Assembly (NCBI GenBank): GCA_016748015.1
Contig: JAAOMT010000295.1
Span: forward strand, 378,604 to 442,603
DNA length: 64,000 bases
Source: Geosiphon pyriformis
Taxonomy: Eukaryota; Glomeromycota; Glomeromycetes; Archaeosporales; Geosiphonaceae
Direction of reading: 5' to 3'
Below, piece by piece: positions 10,190 to 19,907 of this stretch (its first letter is position 1; each line of letters opens with the position of its first letter). The position numbers and the translations under genes were made by a program. The notes under the pieces were generated by a model. That model worked only from the letters and a program-made list of their open reading frames with translations. It was not told the origin of the DNA and did not search any database.

Positions 10190-11520
10190 ATAAGACAAAT
10201 CTAAAAACATTTCAACCCAAAGATATAATAAAACCAGAACAATACCAACAGAAAATACAACAAAAGATGAACATACAAAAATATCAACAATTACAACATT
10301 ATCTAAATACTCAACAGTTCAAGGAGAATTTATCTCATATGGAACGAAGGAGTATCAAACAACAATCAAAATATTTTATCACTCACCAAAATATACTTTA
10401 TTGGAAAAATAGAAGAGATCCAGATCAACCAACCAGAGTAATTACAGAGCCAGAAAAAGAGACAATATTATTTAACATGCACTCAAATCCAATAGCAGGA
10501 CATTTTCACAAAGAAACAACCATAAAAAGAACTAGAAAAAGATACTATTGGCCATCAATGTACCCAGACATCATTCAATATGTTCAAAATTGTGACGCTT
10601 GTCAGCGAAGAGGAGGAACGAGACCCAGTGAACCATTAAGACCAATCAAAGTGGGATAACCATTTGACCATATGGGAATTGATTTAGTTGAACCATTAAC
10701 AATTACCAGCAGAGGAAACAGATACATAGCAGTAGCTATGGACTATCTCACTAAATGGCCAGAGACAAAAGCAATTCAAAGAGCAGATGCAGAATTCATT
10801 GCCGAATTTGTTCATCAGAAGTTGATTTGTCGACATGGATGTCCAAAAGAATTATTGTCAGACCAAGGAACTCATTTTGTGAACAGAACATTAACTGAAT
10901 TGAGCCAAAAATTTGGAATCAAAAGACCATTATTATTACTATACCATCCACAAACCAACGGATTGGTAGAAAGATTTAACAGAACGTTGTGTAAAGCAAT
11001 AGCCAAGCTCAGCCAAGAAAACCAGAACGATTGAGATTTGTTCATACCATCAGTACTATTTGCTTATTGGACAACGAAACAGGATACTACACAAGCAACA
11101 CCATTTAAATTAGTATATGGGAGAATAGCAACGTTACCAGTAGAGAGAGAAATTAATACATATCCAGCTGAACCAATAACAAAGGAAAATTTTCAAAAAA
11201 CATTGCTAAGAAGAACATATGACTTAATGGAAACATTGGAAAACAAACGAAGAAGAGCAGCTGATAATATCCAAAAGTCACAAAAAACACAGAAAGAAAG
11301 ACACAATAGTCAACTATCAGACAAACCAGTTGAATTCAAGATCGGAAACAAAGTATTACTATATTGTACCAAAGTGGAAAAACAATGGAGTGGAAAATTT
11401 AACCCCAAATAGGACGGACCATTTCACATAGAAGAAATTCTAGAAAATGGAACTTACAAATTAAGATTGAATAACAAAATTTTAACCAAAGCAGCACATG
11501 GAAATTGACTAAAACCATAT
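10186..11520 (+). pseudogene. Gypsy family A integrase
   Basis: The HHCC zinc-binding domain (H...H near 10480-10505, CDAC near 10594-10605) is followed by the DDE core: Asp in 'MGIDLVEPL' (about 10678), Asp in 'LLSDQGTHF' (about 10861) and Glu in 'NGLVERFNRTL' (about 10970). The C-terminal part has 'KVLLY' and 'DGPFHIEEIL' segments like other gypsy integrases. No chromodomain is visible. Point stops lie at 10657, 11032, 11410 and 11506; Gln, Trp, Trp and Arg are the likely ancestral residues. The catalytic triad remains legible. Confidence 0.92.
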
Positions 11521-12336
11521 CACAACATCACAATACCATCTACCAGTAATATTCCACAATTAGGAGTACAGAGAATACTAGTCCAACCAGATGAGATTCC
11601 ACGAGATCTGAAACCAATCATTATTATCAACAACAACACGTTAAATTGATCCATCAAAAGAATATATAAAGACATGGTAGATGCGACAGGAAATATCAGA
11701 AAAATGGAAATTACAAACAACATTTACTCACTAACACAACAACTTTTTCAATTAATCCAACACCAGGAAATGGAGATTACAATCAATTAACAAACTATTC
11801 AATATCAAGATACTAGAAAGACATTGCAACTCAGAACACAGAAAAAAACTGAAAATACAGTGGACAAAATTATTGCGAAAGTAAAATTAGCAATAATCAA
11901 AGAATTGACAAAAGAGTTACTATATCAAAAGTTGACTAAAGAAACTTGGAATTGGTGGATACAACAATTTCCATGAAACTATTGTTATTTTTACTTGGGA
12001 CAACACGTAAATATTCAGAATCTATATACGAATAAAACAAAGCGATTATTCGACAAAAGAATACTACAACAATTAGAACATTTTTTGGGAAAGAACAACT
12101 TATCCACACAAGCCCGAGCCATATACCAAATACACACAGCATTTCAGGATAAACCAGAAATATTGCTCAACAGAAAAATGGATATGGTGACTAGTAATCA
12201 ATTGGGAAAAATCACCAATACTCAATTTGAAGAATTACAGACCCAAATAACACAAGTAATTCTCGAAAACAAAATCCAGGAAATACTTCAAGAGGGGGAA
12301 TTACATAAGTTAGATTTCGACAGAGCTCAATATTAA
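11521..12336 (+). pseudogene. Gypsy family A C-terminal extension of unknown function
   Basis: After integrase the same frame continues for about 270 codons to TAA 12334-12336, only 13 bp before the 3' LTR. It is interrupted by three stops at transition-accessible codons. The sequence is polar, Gln/Lys-rich and mostly helical in appearance. Recognisable blocks are 'PIIIINNNT', 'YCYFYLGQHVNIQNLY' and 'LGKITNTQFEELQTQITQVI'. Family B carries a counterpart in the same place (about 62690-63600 minus), with 'PIIIIEQQ', 'YRYFHIGKTLYK' and 'IGKLTELKFQQFSDQIISII'. There are no membrane segments, signal peptide or cysteine pairs that would suggest an envelope protein. I do not recognise the family. 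Confidence 0.7.
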
Positions 12337-12349
12337 AAGGAGGGAATAA
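12334..12349 (+). other. Polypurine tract of gypsy family A
   Basis: TAAAAGGAGGGAATAA, nearly all purine, ends directly at the TGTTAC start of the 3' LTR. This is the expected plus-strand primer site for element replication. It overlaps the stop codon of the last reading frame. Confidence 0.85.
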
Positions 12350-13217
12350 TGTTACTCATAGAAATATAGGAATTATATTAGCATAATTATTAGCCAATCA
12401 GAAGTAAGCATAGTAAATGTGGAATTCCAGAATTCCTCTCAGAAATTGCAGGATTCCAGGAATTTCAGGATTCTCAACGAGAAATTGCAGAATTCCAGAA
12501 TTCCAGAATTCCTCTCAAAGGAATCGCAGAATTCCAGGATTTCTGTCATAAAGAATCGAGGAATTGAGGAATCTCAATTATGTATATATAGCAGTAGTGT
12601 TAGAAACAGAAAAGACAGAATCGATACCACATAATCCTTAGCCAAGAAACTAATCATCAAATAAATAATCATTCCATATTTCAATTCACTCTCCACTATC
12701 AACACTTCATGTTGATAATAATTAATACTTAACCATACTAGAACAATAGCTCTTGATCATGACTATTGATAAGATACTAACGGACCAAATTGCCTTGACT
12801 TATTTTCTTTACTTTCCTTACTTTTATTTTTTATTTATTTTATTTTCTTCTGTTTTTGATTTTGTTATTGTATACTAATTGATTAAAAGATTAAGCGCTG
12901 AATTATTGATGTCAAGGATAGCCTGGTAAAAGACCCAGAAATAAGAGTAGGATTTTATATATATATTATCGGATAGCTTACCAAAAGGGCATGACTGTCA
13001 GACTAAATCCGGCCACCATGTTGAGAAAGAAATTGGGAAAACTCTTGGAAGGATACATCTACTATTAATACCATTTGAATCTCTGTCCATTATACAAAGG
13101 ACTCAACCAAAACCTTCAGATACTAAATCTTCAGATCAATAGCAACTGCAATTAGCTTTAAGCACCAAGTTATGAGTTTGTTATTTGATTTGACAGCAGA
13201 AATAATCACCTGTAACA
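12350..13217 (+). repeat. 3' LTR of gypsy family A copy 1
   Basis: Matches 3067-3935 from TGTTACTCAT to CTGTAACA, with scattered differences. It contains the same GAATTCC array, TATA box and AATAAA-type motif near 12657. It is followed directly by ACAC, the second copy of the target duplication. Confidence 0.93.
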
Positions 13218-13555
13218 ACACTATTAGACTTAGTGGTATCACTGGTTTTAAAACTCCAAGAACGACCATTTAACACCTTAGCAGCAGTGAATTTCCTATT
13301 ACCAATATTATTCTCCAAAGCACCACCTTTCCTCTTCTTTCTAGACTCAACAGACTTAATACCAATATCAGAACCAGGCTCCATAATAAATCTGTTTAAA
13401 ATAACAATACTAAGACCAATAGTGGCTTTGTAATCAAGCAAAAACAGTTTGGATTTATCATATTGAATAATAAAAAAACTTCTTTCAAAAAATATTTTGG
13501 CTTTTTTTTGGAAATTTGGGATGAACAAAAGAAAGAAGTTTTTGTTATTTTTTAA
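13218..13555 (-). mobile_element. 5' end of LINE copy 1 (ORF1 start and 5' UTR hairpin)
   Basis: The ORF1 start codon is ATG at 13384-13382 (protein start 'MEPGSDIGIKSVESRKK'). The frame runs to 13218, where the gypsy element interrupts it after 'TTKSNS'; it resumes at 3066 downward. The 5' UTR holds a perfect 12-bp inverted repeat at 13474-13485 and 13532-13543, also found at the 5' ends of LINE copies 2 and 4. The exact outer end, near 13555, is inferred from those copies. Confidence 0.8.
13474..13543 (-). promoter_or_regulatory. Conserved LINE 5' UTR stem-loop, copy 1
   Basis: Arms AAAAACTTCTTT (13474-13485) and AAAGAAGTTTTT (13532-13543) pair perfectly around a loop of about 46 nt. The same arms occur at 24637-24648/24690-24701 and 44808-44819/44862-44873, while the loops differ. 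The RNA would start with a strong hairpin. Its role is unknown; promoter, translation control or 5'-end processing are possible. Confidence 0.65.
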
Positions 13556-15120
13556 AATTAATATATAAAACATTAAATATTATAATATTTTATTTATATA
13601 ATATACTTATAATATTATTTATTATTTATTATAATATAACTTATATATTAATAATTATTTAAATAATATATTAATAAATATATATATAAAACAAATATTA
13701 ATTTTATATATTAATATAAATATTATAATATTAATACATATTTAAATTTAAATTTTTAAGTTTTATATATTATTTTATAATTTTTATATTAAATTAAATT
13801 TATTTTTTTGGTTTTTATTTTTTAAAATTCTTTTATAAAATATAAATTGATTATTATTTACAAAATTAAGACTAAAAATTTACAATAAAAACAGTTTATA
13901 TAATTTTAATATATAATTAATTATTTTTATTTTATTTAAATAATTTTTAAATGTTTGTTTAAATATATTTATATATATATTTACTTATTGCTTTTTTATA
14001 AAATTTTATTTTAATATTTTGTATTTTTTATATATTATATAATTTGTTAAAATTAATTATAATTAATATTTATTTATACCATAAATATTTAAAAATAAAC
14101 TTTGTATTTATTTTTAAATTAATTAAAGTTTTTTAAATAAACCAAGAATTAAATTAAAATATACTTAATTTAAGCTTTTTAAAAAAACTAAATTAAATTT
14201 TTATATTTATAAAATTTATATTAACAATTACAAAAAAATTAATTAAGTTTATTAAAAAAGCAATTTTTTAATTACAGATTTTATTACATAAAACAAATTT
14301 ATAACTTAAATTTTAATTATTTTTAGTTTGAATTTATAAATTTTATTAACTGTTTTAAAATTAAAAATAATAAAAAAAGTTATAATATTAATATAAACAT
14401 TAAACCAAGCTTAATAAAAACTTTAAAAAACATATTTAATAAATTAAAAATAGTTTACAATTAATAATTATATAATATAAACTTTAATAATTTTAATAAT
14501 AATTATATTTAAAAATTTTTACTGAAATTTTTGTTAATATTTAAATTTAACAAGCTTAAGTTTAAAAACAATATTTAAGAAAACTTAAAAACCAAATTCC
14601 ATATAAAAATGGCTAAAATTATTTTCTAAGTACTATTAAAATCAGTAGTGTTATTTTTGTAATAAAAAATAGGTTTACTTTTGTAATTATTAATGTTTTA
14701 TATTTGAAATTATGTTATTTTATACTATATAGTTGGTATTTAATATATAATTTTAATTTGACTATAATTTTTACAAAAGTTTCTTTACTATTAAACAGTT
14801 TTTTAAGTATTTGATATTTATAAAATTAAGTTTTGATTTATTTCATAAAAAAAGCTAATTTTAGTTTATTTAAAAAACTTAATCTTCTTTGAATTAAATA
14901 TAATAAATAATTCCATTGTTATTAAGTCTATTAGTTGTTTTCAGAAAATAATATACAATCAAATTCTTGTTTTTTAGTACTGGAAAATAAAAAAAGCTGG
15001 TTCCAAATTATAAATGTTATAAATTTAACTTTATATTTTGTAAAAAAATAAGTCATGAATTTTATTTTATCCAAAATTGTAATAATCAAATACGCCATAT
15101 AAAAATAAATGATCAAACAA
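13556..15120. other. Extremely A+T-rich decayed DNA, no gene seen
   Basis: Almost only A and T, with stops in every frame and no legible motif. It probably consists of very old retroelement remains like the recognisable ones elsewhere in the window, but I could not align any part of it. Confidence 0.6.
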
Positions 15121-15457
15121 AATACTAGGGTTAGCTAGACTAAAACGGCAATGTGTTGTTTGGACAGGGTTCCCGTCAATGCCTCCTTTGCTGTATTATG
15201 ATGAGTATACCATATTGATTCGTTTCCCGTGAATATTCCATCGAATTCAGAAAGTTCTTTCTCATTTTTGTTGGAGTACTTTTCCTAGATTGAATTGGTG
15301 CTTCTTGTCTTGAGGTGTTTCTATAGAGCTTTTGGATCCTGTAGGCCAACTGGGTGAATTCTCCCCTTTATTATTTTAATATTGTTTCTTTTGTTACTTC
15401 TTTGAATTCTTGGCTGGTTCTGAATTCCTTCGAGTATTTGATCGATTTTGTTGCCAG

Positions 15458-15571
15458 GGTGATTCAACCGGTCAAGGGTGGTTTGAACCAAGTGTTTTTG
15501 CTTCGGTAATGTTTGACGCGTCTGCTTTGACTGCTATCGTGTTACCAACAAACTGCGGTTTAAAAAATTAA
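15458..15571 (+). CDS. Possible last exon of an unknown plus-strand gene
   Basis: Composition rises to normal at about 15130-15570. After a plausible acceptor (TTGCCAG, ending 15457) a 37-codon frame ends at TAA 15569-15571 with protein-like composition ('GDSTGQGWFEPSVF', 'FDASALTAIVLPTNCG'). It would face ferritin tail to tail with a gap of about 190 bp. I could not define upstream exons or a family. A relic exon is equally possible. Confidence 0.25.
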   Translation, partial: GDSTGQGWFEPSVFASVMFDASALTAIVLPTNCGLKN

Positions 15572-15759
15572 TTAGTGATATGAGAACTTTTACATATTGG
15601 TTTTATTGATGATCTTCGTGATTTTGTTGACAAAATTCATTTCCATTTCCAAATTGATAAGAAAAATTGTAATTCTTAACATTATCATTAATATAGAGTT
15701 CATTTTCGAACAAGTTGGTATAATCCTTCAACTTGTATTGAGTAGAAATAATTTATTAA

Positions 15760-16776
15760 TTATATCCCAGTTCCGCCAACATCAATTTTACCATGTTCCA
15801 ATAAGTTTTGGTCAAAGAGATATAAGCCTAACCCGTCACCTCCAACGCGATTCAAATGGGTAAGCATCTTCGCGAATTCCTCAATTAATTTGACCCTTTC
15901 CAATAGAAATTCCGTTCTGTAAAATTGTGAATTAAGGGATGATGATGAAAGGTTTATTAATCAAGAAACCTGATATCAATTAATTAGTTACCGGATAAAA
16001 TGAACCATTTGATGATCATTATTTCGTACTGCAATTTCATTCAGGTTTAAGAGTGATTTGTTCACATTTTTTTCAAGACCAAGAGAAACCTCTATTAAAA
16101 ATATGCGTAAATTGAAAATAAAGAAATTGGGAATAAATATTTAACAATAAGACAAAAGAACAAATTTAAATGATAAGCTAATTTAAAAACAACAAACCAA
16201 CAGCGTTCTTGGCAGACTGCCACTCACTCTAAAGAAAAATTAATAAGATGATGAAGAATTACCCAAAATTTTGAACAAATTATTATATTACCGGAGGTTG
16301 GGGAATCGCACGCAAAATTACTCGACCACCTCTCATATTTTGGTAAGAGACCAGTTTCTGCGCACGCTTATATTCCTAAGAATTTTATCACCAGTGATGT
16401 AGTTATTAAGATTTGAAGGATAAAGAAAAAATAGCGCCAAGCAGAGCCGATTGTTGTTCATACTACCCGACATACCTCTTCTGCTTGATGGTTGAAAAAT
16501 TTTGCTAGACCCTTTCAAATACAGGAAATGATAGTTTGAATTATTGATCACCTTTTTCCAAAAATTATTTCTTAACGTCAAAGTTCTTGGTCACAACCAA
16601 CTTTGGTTGGTTGTTTATCCACACTTCCAAAAAACACTCACATGCAAAGCAACCCCGTCCCTGCCAAAATAAGCTGCGATACTTCTATAATTCGCCGCGG
16701 CAGTCTGCTCTTCAAATATCTGGTCATTGATATTGTCTTCAGAGACGCTGGCAAAATTTTGTTTAGCAAGAGACAT
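15760..16776 (-). CDS. Ferritin (iron storage), six exons, altered ferroxidase site
   Basis: Exons by descending position: 16776-16642, 16511-16476, 16375-16292, 16228-16202, 16089-15992, 15916-15760. All introns are GT-AG and the spliced product has 178 residues, the usual size of a ferritin subunit. The four-helix bundle shows throughout: 'DQIFEEQTAAANYRSIAAYF', 'GLAKFFNHQAEEEYKRAQKL', 'YQNMRGGRVIL', 'EWQSAKNA', 'LGLEKNVNKSLLNL', 'FIRTEFLLERVKLIEEF' and a C-terminal 'GLYLFDQNLLE'. Ferritin forms a 24-subunit shell that oxidises Fe2+ and stores Fe3+. Against the human H chain, E27, Y34, E61, E62 and E107 equivalents are kept (E23, Y30, E56, E57, E100), but the H65 and Q141 equivalents are Arg (R61, R134). 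No targeting peptide is evident, so it is probably cytosolic. It is on the same strand as the dehydrogenase gene 600 bp upstream. Confidence 0.9.
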
Positions 16777-17378
16777 TTACGTTCTAGTGTTTAGGATATT
16801 TTCAGTTATTGGTAAAGGTAGACTACTTACTATCAGTTCAAAATTTTAAACCTCGAATGTCTACAAACAGACCAAAAAGAATTCTGCATTATCGAATCTG
16901 CCTATTATTTTCCCACCTTTCTGTTTGTAAATAATGATCATATGGTCTAAATCGAATACCCAATTTATCAATGATTGAGTTCAAGACATGCTACAATCTC
17001 CTGAGCGACTGATGAAATTTCATAAATGAAATAAACTCGCAATATTAGCATCACTTCATCTTTAAACAGGACAGAGTTATAATCAATGAATACAGCCAAC
17101 CTGTGAATCTAGGCTATTTTATTTTGTTTTGTTAAGCAACTTGGATAATCATTTTATAGATTTCCTGATGGGAATTTACCACGTGATCGAGAAAGTTATA
17201 TTGTATGATTGATGATTCTCATTGAAAGTTGGTGACTGGGACATGGTTTGAACAAAGCAAGACCCCAGTTACTCTAAAATAAGCATTATATTGATGTCCA
17301 AAAATATTTTTTCTACACTTCCTTTTCATATTATAAATTTTAAAAGCTGAATGCAATACTCTCACAAATAAATCAGAA
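16777..17378. other. Intergenic region between ferritin and the dehydrogenase gene
   Basis: About 600 bp between the ferritin start and the stop of the upstream gene on the same strand. It must hold the ferritin promoter and the 3' UTR of the dehydrogenase gene. Composition is ordinary. I see no iron-responsive-element hairpin upstream of the ferritin ATG and no additional gene. Confidence 0.6.
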
Positions 17379-18837
17379 TCAATATTCGTGAAAACCTTTA
17401 CCCACTTTCATCCCTAACCACCCAGCGTCTACATATTTTTGTAGCAAGACTGCCGGCCTATATTTTGTATCTCCGATTTCCTGATGAAGTACTTTCATAA
17501 TTGCCAGGCAGGTATCTAATCCAATAAAATCAGCTAATCTAAGAGGTCCCATCGGAATGTTGGTTCCAAGTTTCATGGTTGTATCAATATCTTTAGGCGT
17601 AGCGATCCCCTTTTTAATTGATCATAGAATGAAATGGGATCAGTGAACAAAAAATCGATTATATTTCAATACATCATATTTACTTGTTCTAGCACAATGA
17701 CAGCCTCATTGATATATGGTATCAATAAACGATTGGCAATGAAACCTGGGACATCTTGTGATTGTGTACATGTCTTGCCCATAGCTTTTGCGAGAGATTG
17801 TGTTTTTTCAATAGTATCACAAGAAGTGGCTAGACCGGGAATAATCTCTATCAATTCCATCACGGGAACAGGGTTCATAAAATGCATCCCAATTATCTAT
17901 ATATCCCCAATAGATGCAATGATATCAATTCCCAAAAATCAAAAGGAAAGGAGTTCAATTCATGATTTTCAAACGATTAAACTTACATTTTCCGGTCTCT
18001 TAGTGGCAGCTGCGATTTTTGTAATGCTGATACTGCTGGTATTAGTCGCTAAGATAGCATCAGGTTTGACCACTTGGTCAAGCTCGCTGAATACTTTTCG
18101 TTTCAGATCAATGTTTTCAGGGACCGCCTCAATCACAAAATCCAAGCTGGCGAAAGCGGAAATATCATTTGCTGGGTTGATGCGTGATTTAATAGCATTG
18201 GCCTGTTCTCGTCTGATTCGATTCTTTGCAATATCCTTCTCAATTAACGTATCTTTATAAGCCAAGATTCAAATCAGAAAACTGATCATTTTTGAAGAAA
18301 GTTGCTAATTAAGAAATATGAAAATTAACCTAGAAAGGCAAGGCTCTTTTCAATTTGTTTGGGATTAGCATCAAAAATCTTAACGGGCAATTCGGCAACC
18401 TTTGCGGCGACAAAAGCAATCCCTAAACCCTAATTGAAGGTCATTTTGGTTTGATCAAAATATCAAATTAGTTAAGAAAAGATATGATCTTATGTTCATA
18501 AACTTTATACCATTTGACCGGCTCCAATAACTCCAAGTTGATGCACTGCATTGTTCTAAAATTAGTTGTCACAAATAGAGTTTTAAATTTCATAAAAAAT
18601 AAATAACATTCATTTTTTGTGATTACCTCATTTTCTTGACTTTTTGAAGCCGAGGATGAGTTTCTACAGAGGTGAAAGGATGACTTTTATAAAATAGTAG
18701 AATAATAATTAGTTCATTGTAAATTTGAATACAATCGTTTTTTGAAATACCTTACTAATACCAAACTTTAAAGGCGGAAAAGTTTTAAGGTTTCGGGAAA
18801 GTGAAAAGGAGCGAACGCCAAAAGAGCGGGCGATCAT
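17379..18837 (-). CDS. 3-hydroxybutyryl/3-hydroxyacyl-CoA dehydrogenase, mitochondrial, seven exons
   Basis: Exons by descending position: 18837-18751, 18683-18627, 18555-18511, 18429-18330, 18252-17987, 17896-17684, 17609-17379, giving 332 residues with GT-AG introns. The first 29 residues ('[18 protein letters not shown]') are rich in Arg and Ser with no acid, a typical mitochondrial presequence. The NAD-binding '[10 protein letters not shown]' follows (GxGxxG at 59-64). The active-site region has 'NTSSIS' (Ser169) and '[16 protein letters not shown]', with the catalytic pair His190 and Glu202 spaced by twelve residues. The C-terminal domain carries '[11 protein letters not shown]' and '[17 protein letters not shown]'. 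The enzyme oxidises 3-hydroxyacyl-CoA to 3-ketoacyl-CoA, or the reverse, in fatty-acid or butanoate metabolism. The short-chain single-domain form fits length and motifs; chain-length preference cannot be read. The exon 1/2 junction is the least certain. Confidence 0.93.
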
Positions 18838-19842
18838 TGTTGTGTGATGAGAGTTATTGTCTATTTCTCAGCGTGGGAATAGTGATCTATAACAACTATT
18901 ATCCCGTTTGAAAATTGATAGAAGGTCAAATTATTTCTTCAAGGAACAAGACCTTAGGGCGCATAAAGATTTAAATCTTTAAAATTTAGATTAAAAATGA
19001 CATAATTTAAATTAATTGTTTAGAATTTAATGTTTGATTTGATTCTTTAAAAAAATTAAATACAACAAAAAATGTTAAAAATTTTTAATATGTTAATATT
19101 ATTTAAATTTTAAAACAAATTTTACAGTTTTATTGTTTTATCTTAATTAAAATATGTTTATTTAATAAATACAAATTTTTATTAATTATAAAATTAAATA
19201 AGTAAAAAATTAAATTAAATTTATATATTATTAATAAAATAAATAATCTTATAATATTGCTTTATTAAGCATAATTTTTTCATAATTTATTTATATAATA
19301 CATGTACATATTTAAAATAATTTATGTATTTTTTACATATAACTAGTTATTTAAACCAATTAGACATATTTTCAATAATAATCTTTTTTATATAGTTTAA
19401 ATTAATACATAAATTAAATTTAAAAAACTTATTGCTTTTATAAACTCACTAAAAACATTTTAATATATTTATAATGTTTTTATTAAATTTATAAAAAAAC
19501 TCTTTTTTTCTTCTTAATTTTATAATTACAACCAAAATAAAAAATAAAAAATTTTTAAATATTATTTTTTCTATAATAACTAATAAATTTTTAACAAAAA
19601 AAAATTTTTTTGTTATTAAAACAGCTTAACAAAATATTTTAACACCATTTTTTTTAATTATTAATAGTAAAAAGCTGTCTTTAACAGCTTTTAAAATATT
19701 TTTTATTTTTAATTAGTGGTTTTTTTCCAGTTAAAATTTTTTTTAAAAAACACACTAAAATTAATTCTAGTATTGTTTTTTACTTTTTTTAAAAGTCTAA
19801 AAGTTTTTAATAATAAACTAGTTAACAAGCTGGTTTTTTAAA

Positions 19843-19907
<65 letters not shown>

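Larger units (their letters stand above)
3067..13217 (+). mobile_element. Ty3/gypsy LTR retrotransposon, family A copy 1, with dUTPase
   Basis: A complete 10,151-bp element with 869- and 868-bp LTRs, a primer-binding-like site after the 5' LTR, a purine tract before the 3' LTR and a 4-bp target duplication. The first reading frame (3996-7071) encodes gag, a CCHC knuckle and protease. The second (7068-12336) encodes a Cys-rich module, dUTPase, RT, RNase H, integrase and a C-terminal extension. RT before integrase places it in Ty3/gypsy (Metaviridae). It is dead: about 18 nonsense codons, three probable frameshifts and changed catalytic residues in protease, dUTPase and RNase H. It is the best preserved of three family A copies here; the others are at 23189-34315 and 55003-61715 on the minus strand. 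Confidence 0.95.

Noticed and set aside
11521-12336. Envelope-like protein after integrase
   Set aside because: No signal peptide, membrane segment or cysteine pattern; the sequence is polar and in frame with integrase.
16333-16581. Minus-strand continuous frame of 82 codons
   Set aside because: Runs through ferritin introns in the wrong phase; the exons at 16375-16292 and 16511-16476 give ferritin instead.
16603-16794. Plus-strand frame of 63 codons
   Set aside because: Antisense of ferritin exon 1, which is supported by splicing and family homology.
16777-16900. Iron-responsive element upstream of ferritin
   Set aside because: No CAGTG-type loop in a suitable hairpin near the start codon.
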